DNA from: UBA2428 sp002343545
GTDB taxonomy: Bacteria > Bdellovibrionota > UBA2428
Length of the DNA: 46,676 bases
Assembly (NCBI GenBank): GCA_937952285.1
Contig: CALFZE010000073.1
Span: 1-46,676 of the forward strand
Direction: 5' to 3'
Both the position numbers and the translations under genes were made by a program. The notes beneath the pieces are model-generated. The model ran no database searches, had not been told where the DNA came from, and saw only the letters and a program-made list of their open reading frames with translations. Positions 9,207-15,948 of this stretch are shown here, piece after piece (position 1 is the first letter of the stretch; every line of letters starts with the position of its first letter).

Positions 9207-10397
9207 ATGGCGACCCCGTCGATTTTCCCGAAAGCGATCTATCTCTCCTGCCCCGTGCGCACGCCCATCGGCAAGTTCGGCGGCAGCTTGCAACGCTTCA
9301 GCGCGCCCGAACTCGCGACCCTCGCCTTGAAGGAAGGCCTCCAGCGAGCCGACGGCTTGGCCCCGGCCGAGCTCGTCTTCATGGGTCACGGACGCCAAGC
9401 CGGCGCGGGCCCCAACCCGGCGCGCCAGGCCACGATCTTCGCCGGGCTTCCCCCGGAAGTCCCCGCCGTCACCGTCAACCAAGCCTGCGCCTCGGGCCTC
9501 GCTTCGATCATCGCGGCTTGCGACCGCATCGCGCTCGGCAAGGCCCACGTCGCTTGGGCCGGCGGGGTCGAAAGCATGTCGAACACGCCTTACTTCCTGC
9601 CGCAGGCGCGCTGGGGTTACCGCATGGGCCACGCTCCGCTCGTCGACGGGATGACGAAGGACGGCTTCTTCTGTCCGATGTCGGACATGGTCATGGGCGA
9701 GACGGTCGAGAACTTCCTGGTGCCCGAGTTCAAGGTCTCGCGCGAAGAGCAAGACGCCTACGCGCTCGAGACCCAGCTACGCGCCGCCCGCGCGTGGCAG
9801 GCAGGTCACTTCAAAGCCGAGACTTTCGCGATCGCGGCCGACGGCAAGAAACCCGGCCTCGACCACGACGAACATCGCCGCGAAGACACGACGGCCGAAT
9901 CGCTCGCGAAGCTCGGCCCCGTCTTCAAGGCCCGCGACGGTCGCGCGCCCACGATCACCGCGGGCAACTCGAGCGGCATCACGGACGGCGCCGCCTTCGT
10001 GCGGGTGAGCGACGCGCGCGACGCCGGCACCGTCGCCGAGATCCTCGACTACGAAGTCGTCGCGCTCGACCCGCGACGCATGGGCATCGGGCCCGTGCCC
10101 GCCGTGCGCAATCTCCTCGCCCGACGAGGGCTGCAGATCGGCGATATCGAAGCCTTCGAAGTCAACGAGGCCTTCGCCGCCCAAGTCATCGCCTGCCAAC
10201 GCGACCTCAAGATCCCGACGGAACGCCTCAACGCCTGGGGCGGATCCATCGCGCTCGGCCACCCGATCGGCGCGACGGGCACGCGCATCACCGTCACGCT
10301 CCTGAGCCGCCTCCGCGACAAGCCCGGCGCCCTGGGCCTGGCCACCCTCTGCGTGAGCGGCGGTATGGGCGTGGCGCTTCTCGTGAGGTCAGTGTAA
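9207..10397 (+). CDS. Acetyl-CoA acetyltransferase / thiolase family protein
   Basis: This 396-residue thiolase has the nucleophile Cys94 in VNQACASGL, His352 in LGHPIGATGTR, Cys382 in LCVSGGMG and the NEAFAAQ motif. It should catalyse reversible condensation or cleavage of acyl-CoA and acetyl-CoA (degradative 3-ketoacyl-CoA thiolase or acetoacetyl-CoA thiolase). Length and motif order are complete. It lies alone, transcribed away from an aminotransferase, with a GC-rich hairpin downstream. It could act on the acyl-CoA products of the CoA-transferase operon at the left end, but this link is inferred only from proximity. Confidence 0.9.
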   Translation: MATPSIFPKAIYLSCPVRTPIGKFGGSLQRFSAPELATLALKEGLQRADGLAPAELVFMGHGRQAGAGPNPARQATIFAGLPPEVPAVTVNQACASGLASIIAACDRIALGKAHVAWAGGVESMSNTPYFLPQARWGYRMGHAPLVDGMTKDGFFCPMSDMVMGETVENFLVPEFKVSREEQDAYALETQLRAARAWQAGHFKAETFAIAADGKKPGLDHDEHRREDTTAESLAKLGPVFKARDGRAPTITAGNSSGITDGAAFVRVSDARDAGTVAEILDYEVVALDPRRMGIGPVPAVRNLLARRGLQIGDIEAFEVNEAFAAQVIACQRDLKIPTERLNAWGGSIALGHPIGATGTRITVTLLSRLRDKPGALGLATLCVSGGMGVALLVRSV

Positions 10398-10430
10398 AAG
10401 ATCTTTCGTCGAAAACGCCGCGGGGGCGGA

Positions 10431-10465
10431 ATCTCGGCGCCCACCTCGACACGGGCGCCGAAATT
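10431..10465 (+). terminator. Candidate terminator after the thiolase gene
   Basis: TCGGCGCCC (10434-10442) and GGGCGCCGA (10453-10461) form a perfect 9-bp stem with a 10-nt loop; weaker pairing extends outwards. It lies about 35 nt after the thiolase stop and before tRNA-Leu. The following AATTTCG is only slightly T-rich, so a Rho-independent role is not certain. Confidence 0.45.
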
Positions 10466-10552
10466 TCGCTCCGGCAAGGCGTGAGCGACGACGTGTACTA
10501 AAGTACTCTAGGAGCGAGCAACGCCGCCTAAGCGGAATTGCGGCGACCGTGA

Positions 10553-10637
10553 GCCCGGATGGTGAAATTGGTAGACACGCGGGTCTTAGAAGCCCGTGCC
10601 GTAAGGCGTGAAGGTTCGAGTCCTTTTCCGGGCACCA
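10553..10637 (+). tRNA. tRNA-Leu (anticodon UAG)
   Basis: An 85-nt class II tRNA. The acceptor GCCCGGA pairs with TCCGGGC, followed by A and an encoded CCA. The anticodon loop CTTAGAA gives anticodon TAG at 10587-10589. A variable arm (TGCCGTAAGGCGT) and the T-loop GGTTCGAGTCC are present. It reads CUA-type leucine codons. Confidence 0.95.
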
Positions 10638-10647
10638 GATTCCAGAT

Positions 10648-10977
10648 TCAGAACGGGATACGCTGACAAGCCTTCGCGATCGTGTCCCAATTCGTCAGCA
10701 AGCGGCATTGCGACTCGCCCGAGAAACGGAAAAAAATACCGGACCAGTTCGTATTATCGAACTTCGAGCAATCGTCGAGTTCCGAGACCGCGGCGATGCG
10801 GATCGTACAACCCGAATCGCGAAAGAGATGGGCAATGCGGCCGCCGCCACCCCCGCCCGATCCGTTGCCGCTACAAACGTAGGTCCTGCCGTTTACCGTA
10901 ACGGAGATCTGATCTTGGGCCTGGGCGAAAGCCGGGGCCGCCACGAGCGCAGCGAGAGCCAAGAGGGAGTTTTTCAT
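10648..10977 (-). CDS. Small exported cysteine-containing protein
   Basis: This 109-residue protein has a signal peptide (MKNSLLALAALVAAPAFAQA) and a short mature part with five cysteines, a Gly-rich run after an NGRTYVCSG segment and a C-terminal RIPF. Paired cysteines suggest a disulfide-stabilised periplasmic or secreted protein. I recognise no family with known function. ATG at 10977 is preferred, with AAGGA 5 nt upstream; an ATG two codons earlier is also possible. It runs towards tRNA-Leu and its stop is 10 nt from the tRNA end. Confidence 0.75.
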   Translation of the reverse strand: MKNSLLALAALVAAPAFAQAQDQISVTVNGRTYVCSGNGSGGGGGGRIAHLFRDSGCTIRIAAVSELDDCSKFDNTNWSGIFFRFSGESQCRLLTNWDTIAKACQRIPF

Positions 10978-11205
10978 AGACATCCTTTCGAAGCGAAGCA
11001 CCGCGTTTCGCTTGAGCAGTGACCTAGCAAAAGTCTTCGCGATCCGGGCGCCTACATTTCGACCCGCGCCGCCGGGCAAACGCTTACACGGATTTAAAAC
11101 TGAGCACTTAGGAGAAGCGCGTTCGTCGATGCACGCCTGGATTTTGGCGCCCCATTTGCCTCGCCTCCTCGGGCTACAATGAAGAATCCAAAAAGGGGGA
11201 CTTTC

Positions 11206-12174
11206 ATGATCCGAACTCGTTTCGTCCTGCTCGGGGCTCTCGCCGCTTGCAGCTCCGCCACGTCCACGCGCGAACTCGCGAGCTCGACGCCCGTTCAACA
11301 AACGCCCCAAGCGCCGGCCTGGCGATACCTCGAAGGCGGCTACGTTCACACGCTCAACGGCAAGCCCACGGTATTGCGCGTCGGCGTGCACGAAGCGAGC
11401 GCGCCGCTGCAAGGATGCGCGCTTTACTTCGAAGGACTCGGGGACTCGATCGCGAACCAGACGTGGCTCTTCGAGAAACTCGCGAGTCACGGTTACCGCA
11501 CCGTCGCGTTCGACTACGCCGGCCAAGGCGGGTCCGAAGGCAACATGAACGACGTCCGCGTCGTCGGCTCCCGTCATTCTCCGGATCGGCAGATCGGCCG
11601 CATGGCCGAAGGCGCCTGGAAAGCCGGACGCACGCGCTTCGACGGCCAACCTTGCGGCGACATGCCCGATCTTCTCGTCGGCTGGTCCACGGGCGGGCTC
11701 GAAGTCTACCGCTGGGCGGTCGAAGGACGCGCTAAGAAAGTCCTCCTCTTCGCGCCCGGCTTGCGCGTGCGATTCTTCGTGGGCGAAGCCGACCAGCATC
11801 CGACCCGCGTCGTGACGCTCGAGCCGGTGATGACCCCGGCTTCGCTGACGCGCGCGGCGGAGAACGGCACCTTCACGCACGTCGAGCCGGCGCGCCCCAA
11901 CCACCCCCTCAAGGCGCCCTTCTTCGCGAACGATCTCATCGTGTCGAGCTTCAAGAGCGCGAGCGTTTCCGTGTCGCCCGCGGTGAAAGGCCTCGTATTC
12001 CTCGCCGGCGACGACACCTACGTCCCCTCGGACAAGGTCGAGAAGATCCTGGCCAAGCGCGCACCGCACTTCGAGATCGTGAACTTCCCCGGCGCCCGCC
12101 ACGAGATCATGAACGAGACCGACGACGTGCGCGAGACCGTGGCCAAGCGCCTCGAAGCCTTCCTGGCCCCGTAG
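11206..12174 (+). CDS. Lipoprotein alpha/beta hydrolase
   Basis: This 322-residue protein has a signal peptide with lipobox LAAC (Cys15), then an alpha/beta hydrolase domain. The nucleophile is Ser161 in VGWSTGG. An acidic residue lies in LAGDDTYVP and the histidine is His299 in PGARHEI, giving a full triad. FDYAGQGGSEG is a typical strand-loop before the nucleophile. The fold fits a monoacylglycerol-lipase-like or lysophospholipase-like enzyme anchored in the envelope; the substrate is unknown. An ATG at 11206 follows AAAAAGGGGGA. It is divergent from the small exported protein across a 228-bp spacer. Confidence 0.82.
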   Translation: MIRTRFVLLGALAACSSATSTRELASSTPVQQTPQAPAWRYLEGGYVHTLNGKPTVLRVGVHEASAPLQGCALYFEGLGDSIANQTWLFEKLASHGYRTVAFDYAGQGGSEGNMNDVRVVGSRHSPDRQIGRMAEGAWKAGRTRFDGQPCGDMPDLLVGWSTGGLEVYRWAVEGRAKKVLLFAPGLRVRFFVGEADQHPTRVVTLEPVMTPASLTRAAENGTFTHVEPARPNHPLKAPFFANDLIVSSFKSASVSVSPAVKGLVFLAGDDTYVPSDKVEKILAKRAPHFEIVNFPGARHEIMNETDDVRETVAKRLEAFLAP

Positions 12175-12222
12175 GATCGAAGATCTCTCTGTGTTAAGAA
12201 GGGTCCGAGCCCTTCACGAAAT

Positions 12223-12299
12223 CGGCGAGTAGCGCAGCCTGGTAGCGCATCTGCTTTGGGAGCAGAGGGTCGTGGGTTCGAATCCCGCCTCGCCGACCA
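12223..12299 (+). tRNA. tRNA-Pro (anticodon UGG), island insertion site
   Basis: A complete 77-nt tRNA. The acceptor CGGCGAG pairs with CTCGCCG, then ACCA. The anticodon stem TCTGC/GCAGA encloses TTTGGGA, with anticodon TGG at 12257-12259. The T-loop is GTTCGAATC. Its last 49 bp (12251-12299) recur exactly at 14513-14561, so it served as the attachment site of the AT-richer island that begins right after its CCA. Confidence 0.97.
12251..12299 (+). repeat. attL-type 49-bp direct repeat within tRNA-Pro
   Basis: The 3' part of tRNA-Pro, from the anticodon arm to the final CCA. It is identical at all 49 positions to 14513-14561 in the same orientation. The sequences diverge directly on both sides, as expected for integration at a tRNA 3' end. 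Confidence 0.93.
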
Positions 12300-12404
12300 A
12301 CTAAATCACGAAATTCCTTCTCATTTGTTCAGCTTCCTAACGTTTCGCTGCATTTCTCGCATTTGGTGGAAATCAACGAATTGCGTGCGTTTCCGTAGGA
12401 GTTA

Positions 12405-12425
12405 CCTGTGGAAAATGTGTGGAGC
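12405..12425 (+). repeat. Left TGTGGA-N5-TGTGGA pair inside the island
   Basis: CCTGTGGAA then four bases then TGTGGAGC. The hexamer TGTGGA occurs at 12407 and 12418, 11 bp apart. The 21-bp unit matches 14445-14465 in 18 of 21 positions, in the same orientation. It lies about 105 bp inside the left att repeat. Arm-type recombinase or excision-factor binding is a guess. Confidence 0.55.
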
Positions 12426-12516
12426 TTCTTCGACGAATGCTCAGGCCCATTCTATCGCGCACAACTGCAATTTAGTTCATGGCGGGCGCGAACCGCCTAC
12501 CTGTAAGATGTAGCAA

Positions 12517-12954
12517 ATGAATTTTGATAACCTTCTTTCAGGATTTTTGGGCTCTGCTTTTGCGGTTGTGGCTTCCTATGGCTTAGTGAAATGGCAAGAA
12601 GATGAACGTATTAGGGAGAAACAACGAGATGCAGCTCGGACCGGATTGCTCATCATCAGTCAGGTCCGCGACATGCGAACGGCGTCGGTGGTTAGCCGCA
12701 ATAGCACTTCGATTTATCAGCGCGATCTCGATGGGCTGATTGCCTTATCTAAAGATTTGCTACCCAAGTTTATCGAGATCTCGGATACCGAATTAGTGAT
12801 TCAGTACGGAAAACTAATCTCAGCTCTTTCGAATTTACGAATTCATGCGAACCAAGGGTCCTCTGGCTTCTATCATCGTCTCGAAGAGACGATTGATGCT
12901 TTGAGCGACAAAATCAGCCAACAATTAAACAAAACAATTTTGTCCGAACACTAA
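12517..12954 (+). CDS. Small membrane-anchored island protein of unknown function
   Basis: This 145-residue protein has an N-terminal hydrophobic segment (about residues 5-24) and then KWQEDERIREKQRDAARTG, a charged helix typical of a membrane-anchored cytoplasmic domain. The rest is helical and ends in a polar tail. I recognise no family. The gene is AT-richer than the host and runs towards the toxin gene; the stop codons overlap by 3 nt. The ribosome site is weak (AAGATG about 8 nt upstream). It is likely island cargo; whether it relates to the toxin system or to phage defence cannot be told. Confidence 0.65.
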   Translation: MNFDNLLSGFLGSAFAVVASYGLVKWQEDERIREKQRDAARTGLLIISQVRDMRTASVVSRNSTSIYQRDLDGLIALSKDLLPKFIEISDTELVIQYGKLISALSNLRIHANQGSSGFYHRLEETIDALSDKISQQLNKTILSEH

Positions 12955-13883
12955 TTATAGGGCGCTAAAGACATCTGTTCTCGTGTCCGAAGAAAAAGAG
13001 AATGATTCGACTGTTGAAGCACGTGGTAAGGCGACTCTAGGTAAGGTGCCGGGTCAGCTAGTCCAACCTTGGAAGCGGGGCCAAGATTCTCCGGATAGAT
13101 AGCGAGATTGTACCCAGTGTCTGATCTTACAGACGGGAATAGCACCGCCTCAATACCGGCCTTCCTTGTATAGTGACCAAACCATTGCGAATTAGACGGC
13201 TGATCCAAAGTAAATGCCCACTGGCGGAAATTCGGATCGAGAAGATTCTCTCGAAGACTATCCGCATCGCTGACCGCATAGATTCTTCCCAAACCCAATT
13301 CGAGGCCCTTAGTAACAATATGATCAGGAATTTGGATCGACGAAATTTGGGCCGCAAATAGTTTTAGCGAGTCAGATGTTCTCAGATCTAAAACATTCCG
13401 GAGACTGCAGTTCACTCTGTGATGAGTAAACGATCCCGGACGCGCCAACGCTAATTCTTCCGGAGTCAAAGCACACCCCGGACTACCGAGCGGAAACTTT
13501 TCATTGAACGCCGTTTCATAGTCAGAAGCGATGTAGAGAGATTGAAACTCTGAGTAGAAAGACGAGATTGGTCCGAAGTTGAACCTACCGCCCGGAGGTT
13601 TTTTGATACTACCAACCGAGCATAAAGGGTGATCTCCGTAGTCCGTATCCACGATCCGAGATCCCAATGACAAATCGAAGACCGGGATGCAACTGTTCCA
13701 GAGTGCATCAGTTAGATGAACGATCTTCTTTTCTCTCTCGTCAGCTAAATAGCGCTGAAGCTCGCCCCACACTTCACACTGCTGCCTATTTAGTTTTTCT
13801 AAATTTACGAGGCCCGAATGGACACGATCTTCAGCCGGACCCGACAGTAACCACTTCCAGCCGAAGGGAAAAGTCACGCTCAA
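12951..13883 (-). CDS. RES-domain toxin
   Basis: This 310-residue protein contains a RES domain. The key residues appear to be Arg100 (GGRFNFGP), Glu123 in LYIASDYETAFNE and Ser251 in LFPSVRSDTGYNLAIYPE. Known RES toxins either break down NAD+ (MbcT type) or ADP-ribosylate a target such as phosphoribosyl-pyrophosphate synthetase (ParT type). This protein has about 95 residues before the domain and a 45-residue tail, so it is longer than common RES toxins. Its ATG overlaps the antitoxin stop by ATGA, giving the usual antitoxin-first operon. Low GC content marks it as transferred. The enzymatic reaction here is inferred. Confidence 0.87.
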   Translation of the reverse strand: MSVTFPFGWKWLLSGPAEDRVHSGLVNLEKLNRQQCEVWGELQRYLADEREKKIVHLTDALWNSCIPVFDLSLGSRIVDTDYGDHPLCSVGSIKKPPGGRFNFGPISSFYSEFQSLYIASDYETAFNEKFPLGSPGCALTPEELALARPGSFTHHRVNCSLRNVLDLRTSDSLKLFAAQISSIQIPDHIVTKGLELGLGRIYAVSDADSLRENLLDPNFRQWAFTLDQPSNSQWFGHYTRKAGIEAVLFPSVRSDTGYNLAIYPENLGPASKVGLADPAPYLESPYHVLQQSNHSLFLRTREQMSLAPYN

Positions 13884-14263
13884 GCCTCTTTAGGGTACGC
13901 CGTGCTCGCACTAAAGATAAATTGCATAACCTTATGAGCTCGGCCCTTAAGAATCAGGGCTCGTGGCGATGCTCCACCGAAATTAGGGTTAGGCGTTTTC
14001 AACCAATAGAGGGTCTTCTGACGATCCCCATTCAAGGCAACTGCCGCTAACTCCAAAGCAGTAGCCAACTCTTTAATTCGCTCCCTAACTTTATCGGACA
14101 TCCGCTCCGGGCGAAGTTGATCGGCCGTAAATCCAAAAGCCGTTGCTAGTTCTTGACGTGAAATTTCAAGAAACTCACGAGTAGCTTCGATATCTACATC
14201 TCCAGAATTGGATATGAGGTTCAATGGGTGGGGAACTAGCGAGGCCTGAATTAAATTAGTCAT
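13880..14263 (-). CDS. Xre/MbcA/ParS-type antitoxin
   Basis: This 127-residue protein has an N-terminal helix-turn-helix region (about 30-52, EISRQELATAFGFTADQL) and a C-terminal toxin-binding domain with the hallmark WLKTPNPNFGGASPRAL (87-103). This domain order defines antitoxins of RES toxins, in which the C-terminal part caps the toxin active site and the HTH represses the operon. It lies directly upstream of the RES toxin with a 4-nt overlap. Two tandem 10-bp repeats about 35-55 bp upstream are a probable operator. Confidence 0.87.
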   Translation of the reverse strand: MTNLIQASLVPHPLNLISNSGDVDIEATREFLEISRQELATAFGFTADQLRPERMSDKVRERIKELATALELAAVALNGDRQKTLYWLKTPNPNFGGASPRALILKGRAHKVMQFIFSASTAYPKEA

Positions 14264-14297
14264 GCCTAAGCCTTTCTACCCCCCAAGTAACCTGACT

Positions 14298-14318
14298 TAT
14301 ACCAGTACTATACCAGTA
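14298..14318 (-). promoter_or_regulatory. Candidate operator of the RES/Xre operon
   Basis: TATACCAGTA occurs at 14298-14307 and again at 14309-14318, repeat period 11 bp, one helical turn. On the coding (minus) strand it gives two TACTGGTATA blocks upstream of the antitoxin start, overlapping possible -10 elements. Antitoxin binding here is inferred from position and from autoregulation known in this family. Confidence 0.5.
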
Positions 14319-14444
14319 ATTCACCACTGACCCATGAGAAAAATATCCTTATTAAATCAACTGCTTAATTAAGCAACGGCGTTCCCTACTCCTTGTCTCA
14401 ATTCGGAAATTGCCCATAAAATCTTGAGACTACGTCGGGAGCAT

Positions 14445-14465
14445 CCTGTGGAATTTCTGTGGAGC
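14445..14465 (+). repeat. Right TGTGGA-N5-TGTGGA pair inside the island
   Basis: CCTGTGGAA then four bases then TGTGGAGC. TGTGGA occurs at 14447 and 14458, the same 11-bp spacing as the left copy. It lies about 48 bp inside the right att repeat. The match to the left copy is 18/21, with all three mismatches in the spacer. Confidence 0.55.
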
Positions 14466-14512
14466 GGCTTTCCGAATCAGTTGAACTTAGCCGCACTTTT
14501 AGTGCTAACCCA

Positions 14513-14561
14513 CTGCTTTGGGAGCAGAGGGTCGTGGGTTCGAATCCCGCCTCGCCGACCA
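14513..14561 (+). repeat. attR-type 49-bp direct repeat (tRNA-Pro 3' end copy)
   Basis: An exact copy of 12251-12299, including the anticodon arm 3' part, T-arm, acceptor 3' strand and CCA. No tRNA 5' half precedes it, so it is not a functional tRNA gene. It marks the right end of the island. Confidence 0.93.
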
Positions 14562-14622
14562 TTTATTTCCGCAACATGCAGAGAAAAGATAAAGAAGCTG
14601 AGGCTCCCAAGTTTAGCCAGGA

Positions 14623-14689
14623 GCATCTGCTTTGGGAGCAGAAGGTCGTGGGGCTAGGCGCCCCCGTTCAAATCCCGCCTCGCCGACCA
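14623..14689 (+). repeat. Degenerate third tRNA-Pro 3'-end copy with 14-bp insertion
   Basis: GCATCTGCTTTGGGAGCAGA and the final TCCCGCCTCGCCGACCA match tRNA-Pro. A 14-bp insertion at the T-stem/T-loop junction creates a GGGGC/GCCCC hairpin, and there are two point changes. It is probably the remnant of an older or second integration event at this tRNA. The insertion prevents a normal T-stem, so it is not a tRNA. Confidence 0.75.
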
Positions 14690-14919
14690 TTTTAGACTTC
14701 TAAATTTACTCTTGGATGCTCCCTGCGAACTCCCCCGTTCAACGGATCAGATGCGCTAGCTCCGCGAATCGTGCGATGTTCGAACGCCTTCACCTGCATG
14801 TTGTTTGACGGGTCGAGAGAAGAAGTCCTGCCAGACTAACCCAAAAGGGGGACTCTCGCTCGTCGAGACGTCCGATAGCATCTTCATTTGGATTCCCGTT
14901 TTCAAATGGAGGCACGTTC

Positions 14920-15924
14920 ATGGTTCGCGCAATAAACAACAATAATTTAACTCGAATGTTCATCGCCCTAGCCGGCCTGCTGGCCGGCGGCCCCGTGGCC
15001 AGGGCCGAGGCAACCCCGGAATCGGCCGGAAAGTTTTCCTGGAAGACCTTCGGGATATCCGAAGGCTTCACGCGCCAGTCGACCTTCAGCGGCCTGAACC
15101 TTTCGACCCTGCCGCACTGGAACCCGAAGTACCGGCTCCTGCCGATGCTCCATATCGAAGGCATCCTGGGCGGCACGGTCATGAACTCCAACAAAGGCTA
15201 CTTCTTCGCGTCCCGCGCGCAGGCGGGCGTTTCCTTCCACAATATCGCGCCGGGCTTCTTTGCCGGCAAGGACCGCTGGGTGCCCGAACTTCTTTTGGGC
15301 ATCGAGCACTGGGCCGTCAAGGAAGGCGGCGTCTTCGGCGTCCTCAACGCGAACGTGCATTATCGCTTTCACTTCGAAGCGAACCGTTGGTTGAAGATGC
15401 TCGATTCCGTCTACATGGGCTACCAGCAGATGTTCAACGCGCCCCACTCCACGAAGCAGTACATCCTCGGCATCCGCTTCGTGCCCTTCTTCGCCGACGA
15501 AGCTCCGAAGGCCGAACCCGAGCCGGCGCCGGTCGTCGTGGCCGAGGAGCCCGCCCCGATCCCGCCCGAAACGGTCAAAGCCACGCTCGCCGAGAAAATG
15601 AATAACATCGCGTTCGAGACCGGCGGCACCAAGCTGACCGCCGGCTCCGGCCCGGCCCTCGACGAGATGGCCAAGCTCCTCGAGGAGAACGCGCAAGTTC
15701 GCGTGCGGATCGTCGGGTACACCGACAACGTCGGCAAGGCCAGCCGGAACCAGGCGCTCTCCGAAAAACGCGCGGCGGCCGTGGCCGCGGCGCTCACCGA
15801 ACGTGGCGTCGACCAAGCGCGCCTCGAATCGCTGGGACGCGGGGCCGAGAATCCCCTGAGCGACAACGCCACGCCCGAAGGTCGCGCCAAAAATCGTCGC
15901 GTCGAAATCGAAGTTCTTCCGTAA
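14920..15924 (+). CDS. OmpA family outer-membrane protein
   Basis: This 334-residue protein has a signal peptide ending near VARAEA, a middle region of alternating hydrophobic strands (about 35-190) fitting a small beta-barrel, a Pro/Glu/Ala linker (about 190-215) and a C-terminal OmpA-like peptidoglycan-binding domain. VGYTDNVGKASRNQALSEKR and AKNRRVEIEV carry the conserved Asp and Arg for diaminopimelate binding. It should link the outer membrane to the wall. A strong GGAGG site precedes the ATG. It is followed after 24 nt by a Kelch-like lipoprotein and may be cotranscribed with it. Confidence 0.88.
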   Translation: MVRAINNNNLTRMFIALAGLLAGGPVARAEATPESAGKFSWKTFGISEGFTRQSTFSGLNLSTLPHWNPKYRLLPMLHIEGILGGTVMNSNKGYFFASRAQAGVSFHNIAPGFFAGKDRWVPELLLGIEHWAVKEGGVFGVLNANVHYRFHFEANRWLKMLDSVYMGYQQMFNAPHSTKQYILGIRFVPFFADEAPKAEPEPAPVVVAEEPAPIPPETVKATLAEKMNNIAFETGGTKLTAGSGPALDEMAKLLEENAQVRVRIVGYTDNVGKASRNQALSEKRAAAVAAALTERGVDQARLESLGRGAENPLSDNATPEGRAKNRRVEIEVLP

Positions 15925-15948
15925 AAAGCAGAAAGAGAGAAGAAGACC

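Larger units (their letters stand above)
12300..14561. mobile_element. tRNA-Pro mini-island carrying a RES/Xre toxin-antitoxin pair, no integrase
   Basis: A 2.26-kb block begins right after the tRNA-Pro CCA and ends with a perfect copy of the tRNA 3' end. Base composition falls from over 60% to about 45-48% GC (one sampled 60-nt line inside is 28/60). It holds a membrane-anchored protein gene converging on a RES toxin-Xre antitoxin operon. No gene in any frame looks like a tyrosine or serine integrase or a transposase. The element is therefore non-autonomous, a deletion remnant, or mobilised in trans. The toxin-antitoxin pair would favour its retention. Confidence 0.87.
14264..14919. other. 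Gene-free stretch spanning the island right end and junk att copy
   Basis: No credible gene lies between the antitoxin start and ompA. From left to right the stretch holds the antitoxin promoter/operator region, the right TGTGGA pair (14445-14465), the perfect 49-bp att repeat (14513-14561), 61 bp of unmatched DNA, a broken third att-like copy (14623-14689), and about 230 bp before ompA that rises in GC and contains its promoter and the GGAGG ribosome site. Reading frames crossing the att copies only translate tRNA sequence. Confidence 0.75.

Noticed and set aside
12256..12513. Frame running from tRNA-Pro into the island
   Set aside because: It begins within the tRNA gene and has no ribosome site or domain. 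It is translated tRNA and spacer sequence.
12300..14561. Hidden integrase or transposase in the island
   Set aside because: No frame shows the tyrosine recombinase R-H-R-Y motifs, serine recombinase motifs or a DDE pattern; the three genes fill most of the space.
14623..14689. Possible second tRNA gene or tmRNA end
   Set aside because: No 5' half or acceptor partner precedes it, and the 14-bp insertion breaks the T-stem.
14424..14695. Overlapping short frames across the att copies
   Set aside because: Their peptides contain the translated tRNA repeat twice, which explains the apparent internal repeat. No ribosome site.
14711..14770. tRNA-like look of the minus strand (AGCGCATCTGATCC)
   Set aside because: No matching acceptor stem, T-arm or CCA could be built around it.
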